From the NCBI GenBank assembly GCA_030403585.1, contig JAUEPE010000025.1, positions 1-64,000 of the forward strand: a stretch of 64,000 nt of DNA, in the 5' to 3' direction. A program made the translations under genes and the position numbers. Shown piece by piece: positions 55,076 to 63,112 of the stretch (position 1 is its first letter; the number at the start of each line of letters is the position of its first letter). The notes beneath the pieces are model-generated. The model saw only the letters and a list, made by a program, of their open reading frames with translations. It was not told the DNA's origin and searched no databases. The DNA comes from Frankia sp. RB7. Lineage in GTDB: Bacteria > Pseudomonadota > Alphaproteobacteria > Rhizobiales > Xanthobacteraceae.

Positions 55076-55330
55076 TCAGTTCACGCTTGCCAGATAGCCG
55101 GCCAGAATTGTCCGGCTCTGGCTGAGCGTCTCGATGCGCTCGTCGATCAGGCCGACCTGCTGGGCCAATATTCTTCGAAGCTCGTTGCACGGCGCGGCGG
55201 CGCCAAGCATTTTGATCTGCCGCACGGTTTGCTCTTCCTCCGGGCCATAGTCGCGATAGCCCGCGTCGGTCCGCTGCGGCGCCAGCAAGCCCTCGCCTTC
55301 GTAGTAGCGCAGCATTCGGACGCTGACCAC
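55076..55330 (-). pseudogene. Decayed MerR-family regulator
   Basis: The frame VSVRMLRYYEGEGLLAPQ then RTDAGYRDYGPEEEQTV is the second HTH helix and wing of MerR, and PCNELRRILAQQVGLIDERI with ETLSQSRTILAGYLASV is the C-terminal helix. Two parts are missing. The first HTH helix is replaced by RISPV after a sense frame with no ATG (the first in-frame codon set includes a stop 14 codons upstream). The stretch after MLGAA that should hold the third helix is also absent. Both losses are in frame, so the gene looks degenerate rather than intact. Confidence 0.65.
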
Positions 55331-55417
55331 CGGCGAAATGCGCGTTTCCTGCTTGGATCGATATCACGACGCCTTATATAGTCCGTTCATGTTTAGCGAT
55401 CCCGGAGGACCGGTCCA

Positions 55418-56158
55418 TTGAGCCTGAAAGCCGTCGTGTTCGACGCCTATGGAACGCTCTACGACATCCAGTCGGTCGCAGAGATCACTGAAGATGCGTT
55501 CCCGGGCTATGGCGAGATCATCACGCAGGTCTGGCGGATCAAGCAGCTTGAATACAGCTGGTTGCGCTCGCTGATGCGGCGCTACCGGGATTTTTCCGCC
55601 GTCACGCGCGACTCACTGGCCTATACGCTGCGGGTGCTCGGGCTTGCATACGAGAACGAGGCCTTCGAGCGCGTCATCGAAAAATATCTGCATCTCGATC
55701 TCTACCCGGACGCAACGGCCGCGCTCGCGGCGCTGAAGCCGCGCAAGCTTGCCATCCTCTCCAATGGCAGCCCGGACATGCTCAACGCGCTGGTGCGCAA
55801 TTCCGGTCTCGACCGCCTGCTCGACGCCACCATCAGCGTCGATGCGAAGAAGATCTTCAAGCCGAGCCCGCAGGCCTATGAGCTGATCGGCGAGGTGCTC
55901 GGCACGAAGCCGGACGAGGTTCTATTCGTCTCCTCCAACCCCTGGGATGTGGCCGGCGCGAAAGCATTCGGACTGAACGTCGCCTGGATCGAACGGGTGA
56001 CGCCGGAGGCCATGGCGCTGGCTTGCGTCGAGAACGAACTCGTGGCACCGCTGACGATGTTCAAGGCGATCCGCACCCAGATGGACGAGCTCGGCTTTGC
56101 GCCGGATTATCGTGTCCGTTCGCTTTCCGAGCTGCCCGCGATTGCCGCCCGCCCGTAA
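55418..56158 (+). CDS. Haloacid dehalogenase type II
   Basis: The 246-residue HAD protein has the nucleophile motif VVFDAYGTLYD, ILSNGSPDML (motif II), the conserved lysine in KIFKPSPQAYE and FVSSNPWDVAGAKAFG (motif III). These are the marks of L-2-haloacid dehalogenases, which hydrolyse 2-haloalkanoates. Real substrates could be other phosphates or haloacids. The TTG start follows GGAGGACCGG. Confidence 0.88.
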   Translation: MSLKAVVFDAYGTLYDIQSVAEITEDAFPGYGEIITQVWRIKQLEYSWLRSLMRRYRDFSAVTRDSLAYTLRVLGLAYENEAFERVIEKYLHLDLYPDATAALAALKPRKLAILSNGSPDMLNALVRNSGLDRLLDATISVDAKKIFKPSPQAYELIGEVLGTKPDEVLFVSSNPWDVAGAKAFGLNVAWIERVTPEAMALACVENELVAPLTMFKAIRTQMDELGFAPDYRVRSLSELPAIAARP

Positions 56159-56179
56159 GTCCTCGATGAGCTATTCGGA

Positions 56180-56647
56180 ATGAGCCTGGAATCCGTTCGC
56201 GCCTTTTTCGCCGAGAAAGCCCCCGACATCACAGTCATGGAATCCCCGATCAGCTCGGCGACGGTGCCGCTGGCCGCCGAAGCCTATGGCGTCGAGCCCG
56301 GCATGATCGCCAAGACGCTGTCCTTGCGCGTCGGCGAGCGCGTGATCCTGATCGTCGCGGCCGGCACTTCGCGCATGGACAACAAGAAGGTCAAGGCGCA
56401 GTTCGGCGGCAAGCCGAAGATGCTGGGGCTGGAAGAGGTCGCCGAGATCACCGGCCACGAGGTCGGCGGCGTCTGCCCGTTCGGGCTGAAATCACCACTA
56501 CCCGTTTATTGCGACGTATCGTTGAAAGCATTCGACGTCGTGGTGCCGGCCGCAGGCTCGACCCACAGCGCCGTGCGCATCACGCCTGACCGGATGGCCG
56601 AACTCACCGCAGCCGAATGGGTCGATGTCTGCGAGGTCAGGCCGTAA
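56180..56647 (+). CDS. YbaK/ProX-type aminoacyl-tRNA deacylase
   Basis: The 155-residue protein has the YbaK fold: PISSATVPLAAEAYGV, RVILIVAAGTSRMDNKKVKA (with the catalytic lysine), AEITGHEVGGVCPFG and TPDRMAELT. Members clear mischarged tRNA such as Cys- or Ala-tRNAPro in trans. It follows the haloacid dehalogenase closely on the same strand. Confidence 0.9.
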   Translation: MSLESVRAFFAEKAPDITVMESPISSATVPLAAEAYGVEPGMIAKTLSLRVGERVILIVAAGTSRMDNKKVKAQFGGKPKMLGLEEVAEITGHEVGGVCPFGLKSPLPVYCDVSLKAFDVVVPAAGSTHSAVRITPDRMAELTAAEWVDVCEVRP

Positions 56648-56702
56648 GGCAATCGCGGCATGCCTGATGCATTTGCCGGTCAGGAAGGCTACGATACGGA
56701 CC

Positions 56703-57536
56703 ATGACCGACGAAAAAGTGAAACGACGACTGACCACCGTGCTGTGCGCTGACGTGTACGGCTATTCTCGCCTGATGGAGGCAGACGAGACGAGAACGCT
56801 GGAAACGCTTCGCCGCTACCGCACTTCCATTGCGGGATTGGTCGAGCGTCATGACGGCCGCATCGTGAACACCTGGGGCGATGCCGTGATCGCCGAGTTC
56901 GCCAGCGTCGTCGAGGCCGTGCAATGCGCGGTCGAGATTCAGCAAGAGATTTCCAATCGGAATTCGGACACACCTCCTCCGATGCTTTTTCGCATCGGCG
57001 TCAATCTCGGCGATGTGATGGTGGATGGTTCCGATCTCTATGGAGACGGGGTCAATATCGCGGCGCGTCTGCAAGAACTTGCCGAACCTGGTGGCATCGT
57101 CATCTCCAGCTCCGCCTACGATCAGGTGCACAACAAATTATCTGTTGGCTTCGACTGCCTGGGACAGCGACCAATGAAAAACATTGCTCCCATGACCAGT
57201 TACCGCGTGACCATGAGCGGCCCAACCGCTCAAGCACGGAGCTTTCCGTCCGGCGAACGCCTGACGTCTCAGGGCGCAGCATCGGCACCTAACGCCGTAC
57301 ATCAAGACAGATACGCACCATCCACGTGGATGCGCTTCGTTTCAGACGGGTTCGCTCGCCTGCCCCGACCGGTTGCAGCGGCCCTCACAGTTTCGAGCTT
57401 TCTGATTCTGATCAACCTTTTCACTAACGCCCACAAGATCTGGTTCCATTGGCCAGTCGCAGTCATACTCTTCGGTGTCCTCATGCGGACAGCGCTCGGA
57501 CGTCGACCACGATCGGACAGGAAGGAAGAGCGCTGA
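56703..57536 (+). CDS. Class III adenylate/guanylate cyclase with C-terminal membrane helices
   Basis: The 277-residue protein starts with a catalytic domain: LTTVLCADVYGYSRLMEADE (metal Asp), GRIVNTWGDAVIAEF (metal Asp) and the core FRIGVNLGDVMVDGSDLYG, DGVNIAARLQELAEPGG. Residues after about 215 form two hydrophobic helices (AALTVSSFLILINLFT and WPVAVILFGVLM) resembling the 2TM domain. ATG 56703 precedes this core; the frame is open further upstream. Putative soluble-type cyclase anchored at the membrane. Confidence 0.85.
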   Translation: MTDEKVKRRLTTVLCADVYGYSRLMEADETRTLETLRRYRTSIAGLVERHDGRIVNTWGDAVIAEFASVVEAVQCAVEIQQEISNRNSDTPPPMLFRIGVNLGDVMVDGSDLYGDGVNIAARLQELAEPGGIVISSSAYDQVHNKLSVGFDCLGQRPMKNIAPMTSYRVTMSGPTAQARSFPSGERLTSQGAASAPNAVHQDRYAPSTWMRFVSDGFARLPRPVAAALTVSSFLILINLFTNAHKIWFHWPVAVILFGVLMRTALGRRPRSDRKEER

Positions 57537-57603
57537 ACGCGGCGGTACGACCGCATCTTCGCGCCCGCCGCCGCGTGCTGTTCCAGATCATATCCAGGCA
57601 GCA

Positions 57604-57960
57604 CTAATCGTCGTCATCGTCATAAGGCCGCGGCTGCGCCTGCGGAGGTGGCGGCAGCGCATTGTCATAGCGCGGTGGCGGCACGCCCCGACCGCGCGGA
57701 ACCGGCTGCTGCTGCGGCATCTGATTGTTGGACTGGAACACAGCACGACAGGCGCCTGAGAGCTGCGGCGTGTTCGCTTGCAGGCAGGCCACGATGCGGT
57801 TCTCGTCAGGAATCTGGTCACTGCAGAGGCGCCACACATCGGGCGTACAGGCCATCTGCTGTTCCAGGGTGCCGCGGTGTTCTTGCGCAAAGGCGGCGCC
57901 CTGCGTAGCCAAGCCGCCGATCGCAAGCGCCACACCCAGCGCAATTCGCTCTGTTCGCAT
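57604..57960 (-). CDS. Secreted Cys-rich repeat protein
   Basis: The 118-residue protein has a signal peptide (MRTERIALGVALAIGGLATQ ending GAAFAQ) and one Cys-rich segment MACTPDVWRLCSDQIP then IVACLQANTPQLSGACRAVF, the pattern of Cys_rich_FGFR/GLG1-type repeats with four cysteines. A Pro/Gln-rich tail ends in five Asp. The role is unknown; the location is periplasmic or extracellular. Confidence 0.78.
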   Translation of the reverse strand: MRTERIALGVALAIGGLATQGAAFAQEHRGTLEQQMACTPDVWRLCSDQIPDENRIVACLQANTPQLSGACRAVFQSNNQMPQQQPVPRGRGVPPPRYDNALPPPPQAQPRPYDDDDD

Positions 57961-58057
57961 GGTCCCAATTCCTTCTCGAGTCCCTCAATTTATGATCAAT
58001 CAATGAGACGCGGTCAGGTTCTGGCCCAACAAAAAAATGTGAAAACTCCCCCGGAAC

Positions 58058-59044
58058 CTATTCGACCCGGCCGATCTTCTTGACCGCCGCGATCAGCCGC
58101 GCGCTGTCGGTCGCCACGAAGTCGGAGAACGCCGGCGCATCCTGATAGGCAACCAGGCTGCCCGAGGCATCGAAGGTCCCAAGCACGTCCGGGCTCGTCA
58201 TCACTTGCGCCATCGCCTCGCGCAAGCGGCTCGCGATCGGCGCGGGAAGAGAGCTCTGCGCAAACAGCCCGGCCCAGATGTACATCTCGACATCCTTGTA
58301 GCCGAGCTCCTGGAAGGTCGGCACGTCCGGAAAGCTCGCAACACGCTGCGCGCCGCAATTGCCGAGCACGCGCAGCTTGCCGTCATCGACCTGCGGCTTC
58401 AGCGTGCCGGGCGCGGCGGCGATGGCCTGCACGGTGCCACTGAGCAGCGCGGTCAGGGCCGGCCCTGCGCCGCGAAACGGCACGTGCAGCAATTTGATGC
58501 CGGCGCTGTTGGCAAACATCTCCATCGCCACATGCAGCGTGCCGTAAGGCCCTGACGAGCCGTACGTGATCTCGCCGGGTCGCTGCTTCGCGTCCTCGAC
58601 AAAATCCTGCGCCGTCTTCCATGGCGCCGAAGTCGGCACCGCGAGCAGCGTCGGATCGGCCAGTACGCGCGCGATCGGCATGAACTGCGACACTTCATAG
58701 GCGACGGGACGGTCGAACAGCCGGTCGGCCTCGGGCAGCACCGCGAGCGAGGACAACGTCATCAGCAGCGTGTAACCGTCGGGCTCGGCACGCGCGGCCG
58801 CAGCGTTGCCGACCGATCCGCCCGCACCGCCGGCGCGGTTGTCGACGATGACGGACTTGCCGAGGATCCGCTCCAGCGCCTGCGCGACGGGACGCGCCGC
58901 CAGATCAGCCTGGCCGCCGGCCGGGAACGGCACGATCATGGTGATGTTGCGCACCGGATAGGCTTGCGCGAAGGCTTGTTCTGGTAGCGCGACCCGCAAC
59001 AACGGCAATGCCGCAACGGCGCGCAAGACGTCACGTCGATCCAT
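58058..59044 (-). CDS. Bug-type tricarboxylate transporter substrate-binding protein (TctC-like)
   Basis: The 328-residue periplasmic binding protein has a signal peptide (AVAALPLLRVALPEQAFA) and Bug-family motifs: ITMIVPFPAGGQADLAARPV, VIVDNRAGGAGGSVGNAAAA, ITYGSSGPYGTLH and DVPTFQELGYKDVE. It binds an organic acid, usually a carboxylate. No TctA/TctB membrane partners lie beside it, as is common for Bug proteins. Confidence 0.92.
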   Translation of the reverse strand: MDRRDVLRAVAALPLLRVALPEQAFAQAYPVRNITMIVPFPAGGQADLAARPVAQALERILGKSVIVDNRAGGAGGSVGNAAAARAEPDGYTLLMTLSSLAVLPEADRLFDRPVAYEVSQFMPIARVLADPTLLAVPTSAPWKTAQDFVEDAKQRPGEITYGSSGPYGTLHVAMEMFANSAGIKLLHVPFRGAGPALTALLSGTVQAIAAAPGTLKPQVDDGKLRVLGNCGAQRVASFPDVPTFQELGYKDVEMYIWAGLFAQSSLPAPIASRLREAMAQVMTSPDVLGTFDASGSLVAYQDAPAFSDFVATDSARLIAAVKKIGRVE

Positions 59045-59190
59045 GGCAGCCCCCTCCCCTTATTTTCTTGTTTCAGCTCCAGCGTAGCGTGGCGATCGGC
59101 AGGAACAAGCTGTTTACGAAGTATTGACCATGTTCGGCCCGGCCCGGAACGCATCCCCCACCCCGCTGTTGCCTTCGCAGGGAGTGAGTG

Positions 59191-59448
59191 ATGCGGAATC
59201 TTGCGGCCATCGACATTGCCCTGGACGAGATGCTGGTGAACCTCGCAGCGATCGTCCTGCGGCTTTCAAAGCCCGAAGTGACGCGGACGCCAGAAGAGCG
59301 GCGTGCCCTGGCGCAATCGGTCCATCAATACGCGGTGTGCGCCGCGCGCTCGACCGACCCGCGCGTTCATGAATTGAAGTCGCAGCTGGACGAAACACTG
59401 AAGCCGAGCTTGCGCATTGTCGCGATCGACGGCGTGAAGGTGCCGTAG
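59191..59448 (+). CDS. Small hypothetical protein, 85 residues
   Basis: The frame reads MRNLAAIDIALDEMLVNLAA then IVLRLSKPEVTRTPEERRAL, mostly helical and ending RIVAIDGVKVP. AGGGAGTGAGTG gives a good ribosome binding site. No family was recognised. Confidence 0.6.
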   Translation: MRNLAAIDIALDEMLVNLAAIVLRLSKPEVTRTPEERRALAQSVHQYAVCAARSTDPRVHELKSQLDETLKPSLRIVAIDGVKVP

Positions 59449-59454
59449 TCCAAC

Positions 59455-59640
59455 CGTCATTGCGAGTTGGGACCGGCCTTGACGGGCCGACGCGCGCTGA
59501 ATGAAACGACGTTTAGCGACACAAATGGAATCAATGGGTTAGCTCGACGTTTCTTCCTAGCGCAGCGAAGCAATCCAGAGTGTCTCCGCGGAGGGATTCT
59601 GGATTGCTTCGCTAAGCTCGCAATGACGAGATTCGTTGAG
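59455..59640. repeat. Composite dispersed repeat, probably interrupted
   Basis: The outer parts match the common CGTCATTGCGAG...CTCGCAATGACG element: CGTCATTGCGAG near 59455, GCGAAGCAATCCAGA at 59566-59580, TCTGGATTGCTTCGC at 59598-59612 and CTCGCAATGACG near 59618. About 90 unrelated bases (59467-59560) separate the left arm from the rest, as if something inserted into it. Confidence 0.6.
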
Positions 59641-59650
59641 TCCGCTCGCT

Positions 59651-60592
59651 CTACGACTCCTTTGCCTTCTTGCCCTTCTTCGGCTGCCGCTTGCATGTGC
59701 CCGGCAGCTTGGCTGCGAGGAAATCGCCGAGCGCTTCGACGCGTGCGGGGCGCGGGCCGCCGGGCGGAGTGACCAGGTGCACTGCGCCTTCGGCCTGTTT
59801 CCAGTCCTTCAGAATCACTTCGACCTCACCGGACGAAATCGCCTCGCCGACGATGAATTCAGGCAGTTCGGCGATGCCGAGGCCGGCGATCAGCGACGGC
59901 ATCACGGCTTCGCCGTTGTTGACGCGAAGCAGGCCGCCGGGGCGGACGCTCGCCTGCTCGCCGGCGGAATTGGTGTAATGCCAGACATTGGGCGTCGAGA
60001 GGTATGCGTAGCTGAAGCATTTGTGCTCGGCGAGATGCATCGGATGCGTTGGCCGGCCGTTTTTCTTGAGATAGGACGGCGCCGCCACGGTGAAACGCGG
60101 CATGGTGAAGAGCCGCCGCGCGATCAGCGAAGAGTCCGGCAGCCGCGCGATCCGCACCGCCATGTCAAAACCTTCGCCGATGAGATCGACGGTCGCATCG
60201 CTCAGATGCAGATCGACCGACACTTCCGGATAGGTTTCGAAAAACTCCGGCAGCAGCGGCGCCACCGCCTTGATGCCGAACGTCATGGGCACCGCAAGCC
60301 GGACCAGGCCGCGCGGCGCCACCGATTGCGCCAGCGCCTCGTTCTCGGCCGCCTCGCCGTCGGCGAGCAGGCGCGTCGCACGATCGGCAAGCTTGTGGCC
60401 GGCATCGGTCAGCGCCAGCCGGCGCGAAGTGCGGTTGAACAGGCGGGCGCCGAGCCGCTCCTCCAGGCGGGTCACGGCCTTGGACACCGTGGCCTTGGAC
60501 ATCGCGAGTTCGCCTGCTGCCCCCGCAAACGACCGTAATTCCACGACTTTTGCGAAAATCGCGAGGGCCTCGAAATCGGGGAGTTTGGCCAC
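59651..60592 (-). CDS. LysR-family transcriptional regulator
   Basis: The 313-residue protein has the N-terminal HTH (ALAIFAKVVELRSFAGAAG, MSKATVSKAVTRLEERLG, RLFNRTSRRLALTDAG) and a LysR effector domain. The tail is Lys-rich. It is divergent from an SDR-pirin-WrbA cluster, which it probably regulates, in the usual LysR layout. Confidence 0.93.
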   Translation of the reverse strand: MAKLPDFEALAIFAKVVELRSFAGAAGELAMSKATVSKAVTRLEERLGARLFNRTSRRLALTDAGHKLADRATRLLADGEAAENEALAQSVAPRGLVRLAVPMTFGIKAVAPLLPEFFETYPEVSVDLHLSDATVDLIGEGFDMAVRIARLPDSSLIARRLFTMPRFTVAAPSYLKKNGRPTHPMHLAEHKCFSYAYLSTPNVWHYTNSAGEQASVRPGGLLRVNNGEAVMPSLIAGLGIAELPEFIVGEAISSGEVEVILKDWKQAEGAVHLVTPPGGPRPARVEALGDFLAAKLPGTCKRQPKKGKKAKES

Positions 60593-60620
60593 GGCAACCG
60601 GTCCAATCAGGATGCTTATG

Positions 60621-60635
60621 GAAACAATGTGTTTC
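60621..60635. promoter_or_regulatory. Possible LysR half-site dyad
   Basis: GAAAC and GTTTC form a perfect inverted repeat with a 5-base spacer in the divergent region between the LysR and SDR genes. Position fits a LysR box, but the symmetry is short. Confidence 0.3.
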
Positions 60636-60708
60636 GACAGTTTCTATTTCTATACCACAGGTGGAGGCTTATCCAAGGGTCATCAGAAATTCAGACCGGA
60701 GAAATCCA

Positions 60709-61461
60709 ATGACCAAGAAGCTCTCAGGCAAGGTTGCCCTCGTCACCGGCGGCTCGCGCGGCATCGGCGCAGCCTCGGCCCGCGCTCTCGCCGACGAAGG
60801 CGCGGACGTCGCCATCAGCTACGTCGCTTCGCCCGAAAAGGCCGAAGCCGTCGTCGGCGAGCTGAAGGCTCGCGGCGTAAAGGCCCGCGCCTTCAGGGCG
60901 GACCAGGCTTCCGCCAAGGACGTGACGAAGCTCGTCAACGACGTCGCCAGGGAATTCGGCCATCTCGATATCCTCGTCAACAACGCCGGTGTCGCCAATG
61001 GCGGTGCGATCGACGACGCCAATGCCGACACGGCCGCGCTGGAGCGGCAGGACCAGGTCAACGTGCATGGCGTGATCGCGGCGATCCGCGCCGCCTCGCA
61101 ATTGATGGGTGAGGGTGGCCGCATCGTCACCGTCGGCTCGATGCTCGCCGACCGCGCCTCGTTCCCCGGCCTTGCCGACTACGTCGCCACCAAGTCGGCG
61201 GTGGTCGGTTACACCAAGGGCGCGGCGCGCGACCTCGGCCCGCGTGGCATCACGGTGAACGTGGTGCAGCCCGGCTCGATCGACACCGACATGAATCCGA
61301 AGGACGGCGGCGAGTTCGCCGAGACCCAGCGCAAGCAGCACGCGCTGCAGCGCTTCGGACGGCCCGAGGAAGTTGCCGCCGGCGTGGTCTTTCTCGCAAG
61401 CCCCGAAGCCTCCTTCGTCACCGGCACCGTGCTTAATGTCGACGGCGGGTTTGGCGCCTAA
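60709..61461 (+). CDS. Short-chain dehydrogenase/reductase
   Basis: The 250-residue SDR has the cofactor motif VTGGSRGIGAASA, NNAGVANGG, the catalytic serine in IVTVGSMLADR and YVATKSAVVGYTKG with the Tyr and Lys, and a VLNVDGGFGA end. NADP use is suggested by the arginine after the first glycine. CGGAGAAATCC precedes the ATG. First gene of the SDR-pirin-WrbA set. Confidence 0.92.
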   Translation: MTKKLSGKVALVTGGSRGIGAASARALADEGADVAISYVASPEKAEAVVGELKARGVKARAFRADQASAKDVTKLVNDVAREFGHLDILVNNAGVANGGAIDDANADTAALERQDQVNVHGVIAAIRAASQLMGEGGRIVTVGSMLADRASFPGLADYVATKSAVVGYTKGAARDLGPRGITVNVVQPGSIDTDMNPKDGGEFAETQRKQHALQRFGRPEEVAAGVVFLASPEASFVTGTVLNVDGGFGA

Positions 61462-61494
61462 CGCCAAACGCCCTCCAATCAAGGAAAAACTTCC

Positions 61495-62193
61495 ATGATC
61501 GAACTCAGACCTTTTGCAAAACTCGGCGGCGCCGATCACGGCTGGCTCAAGGCCAAGCATCATTTCTCGTTTGCAAGCCACTACGACCCGAGCAACATGG
61601 GCCACGGCGCCTTGCGGGTGTGGAACGACGACGAGATCGCACCGAACACCGGCTTTCCCGCCCATCCCCACGCCAACATGGAAATCATCACCTACGTACG
61701 CGAAGGCGCGATCACCCATCAGGACAGCCTCGGCAACGAGGGCCGCACCGAGGCGGGCGACGTGCAGGTGATGAGCGCCGGCAGCGGCATCCGCCACTCC
61801 GAGTACAATCTGGAGCCGACCAAGACGCGAATCTTCCAGATCTGGATCGAGCCGACCGCGCGCGGCGGTCAGCCGACCTGGGGTTCAAAACCGTTTCCGA
61901 AGGCCGATCGCTCCGGCAAGCTCGTCACCATCGCGAGCGGCATCGAAGGCGACGCCGACGCGCTGCCGATCCGCGCCGATGCGCGGGTGCTCGCCACCAC
62001 GCTGAAGGCCGGCGAGAGCGCCGAGTACGAGCCCGAGAAGTCGCGGAACCTCTATCTCGTGCCGGCGGCAGGCGCGGTCGAGATCAACGGCGTGCGCGTC
62101 AACGCCCGCGACGGCGCCGCGATCCGCGACGAGGCCAGGCTGAAGATCACGGCGCTGGAAGACTCCGAACTCGTGCTCGTCGACGCCGCGTAA
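61495..62193 (+). CDS. Pirin-like bicupin protein
   Basis: The 232-residue protein has the pirin N-terminal cupin: LRVWNDDEIAPNTGFPAHPH, ANMEIITYVREGAITHQDSL, GDVQVMSAGSGIRHSEYN. The histidines that bind iron are present (HPH, H, H). YhhW-type pirins can act as quercetin dioxygenases. Co-oriented 33 bases after the SDR gene. Confidence 0.9.
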   Translation: MIELRPFAKLGGADHGWLKAKHHFSFASHYDPSNMGHGALRVWNDDEIAPNTGFPAHPHANMEIITYVREGAITHQDSLGNEGRTEAGDVQVMSAGSGIRHSEYNLEPTKTRIFQIWIEPTARGGQPTWGSKPFPKADRSGKLVTIASGIEGDADALPIRADARVLATTLKAGESAEYEPEKSRNLYLVPAAGAVEINGVRVNARDGAAIRDEARLKITALEDSELVLVDAA

Positions 62194-62239
62194 CAATCCC
62201 AGCAACCCATCATCTCACTCAATCCCCACGGAGACCACC

Positions 62240-62839
62240 ATGACCAAAGTTCTCGTCCTCTATTATTCCGCCTATGGCCATATCGAAGCGATGGCGAATG
62301 CCGTTGCGGAAGGTGCACGCGAAGCCGGCGCCACCGTCGACATCAAGCGCGTGCCCGAGCTGGTGCCCGCCGAGGTCGCGAAAGCCTCGTACTACAAGGT
62401 CGATCAGGCAGCACCGATCGCTGAGATCGCGGACCTCGCCAATTACGACGCGATCATCGTCGGCACCGGCACCCGCTTCGGCCGGATGGCCTCGCAGATG
62501 GCGAACTTCCTGGACCAGGCCGGCGGGCTCTGGGCCAAGGGCGCGCTGCACGGCAAGGTCGGCGGCGCCTTCACCGCGACCGCGACCCAGCATGGCGGCC
62601 AGGAGACGACGCTGTTCTCGATCATCACCAACCTCCTGCATTTCGGCATGACGGTGGTCGGCCTGAACTACGGCTTCGCCGGCCAGATGAAGCTCGATGA
62701 AGTGACGGGCGGCTCGCCCTATGGCGCCACCACGATCACCGGTGGCGACGGCAGCCGCCAGCCCAGCGCCAACGAGCTGGCCGGCGCGCGCTATCAGGGC
62801 CGCCAGATCGCGGAGACCGCCAAAAAACTGCACGGTTAA
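62240..62839 (+). CDS. wrbA: NAD(P)H:quinone oxidoreductase, WrbA-type
   Basis: The 199-residue flavodoxin-fold protein reads VLVLYYSAYGHIEAMANAVA, GTGTRFGRMASQMANFLDQ and GGAFTATATQHGGQETTLFS, the WrbA pattern. It reduces quinones by two electrons to avoid semiquinone radicals. Third gene of the SDR-pirin-WrbA set under LysR. Confidence 0.95.
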   Translation: MTKVLVLYYSAYGHIEAMANAVAEGAREAGATVDIKRVPELVPAEVAKASYYKVDQAAPIAEIADLANYDAIIVGTGTRFGRMASQMANFLDQAGGLWAKGALHGKVGGAFTATATQHGGQETTLFSIITNLLHFGMTVVGLNYGFAGQMKLDEVTGGSPYGATTITGGDGSRQPSANELAGARYQGRQIAETAKKLHG

Positions 62840-62878
62840 GCTTAAGCTTCACAACAGCCGCATGGCTGATGCGACGCG

Positions 62879-62906
62879 GGCGGCATTCTCTCAAGAGAAT
62901 GCCGCC
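62879..62906 (+). terminator. Hairpin after wrbA
   Basis: GGCGGCATTCTC and GAGAATGCCGCC form a perfect 12-base stem around TCAA, 39 bases beyond the wrbA stop. The following CCATTTATG is only weakly T-rich, so termination is likely but not certain. Confidence 0.7.
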
Positions 62907-63112
62907 CCATTTATGTCTGCAGGAACGACAGAACTTACGACACGCAGGGCTTACGACACGAATGGCTTTCGAACTTCTCTTGATCGCGCAGATGATCCGC
63001 AGGCCGGCCCAGGCGCTTGCGCGCCGATGGTATTGCCGCAGCCTGTTCCGCGCCTCGCGCGGCCGGTTTCATTGCGCTGAGTGCTCGGGATCCTGACCGT
63101 CAGGCTTGCGTT

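Noticed and set aside
62962..63096. A 44-residue plus-strand frame before the last gene (starting MAFELLLIAQMIRRPAQA)
   Set aside because: No ribosome binding site precedes the ATG and no family was recognised. It may be real but support is too weak for the feature list.
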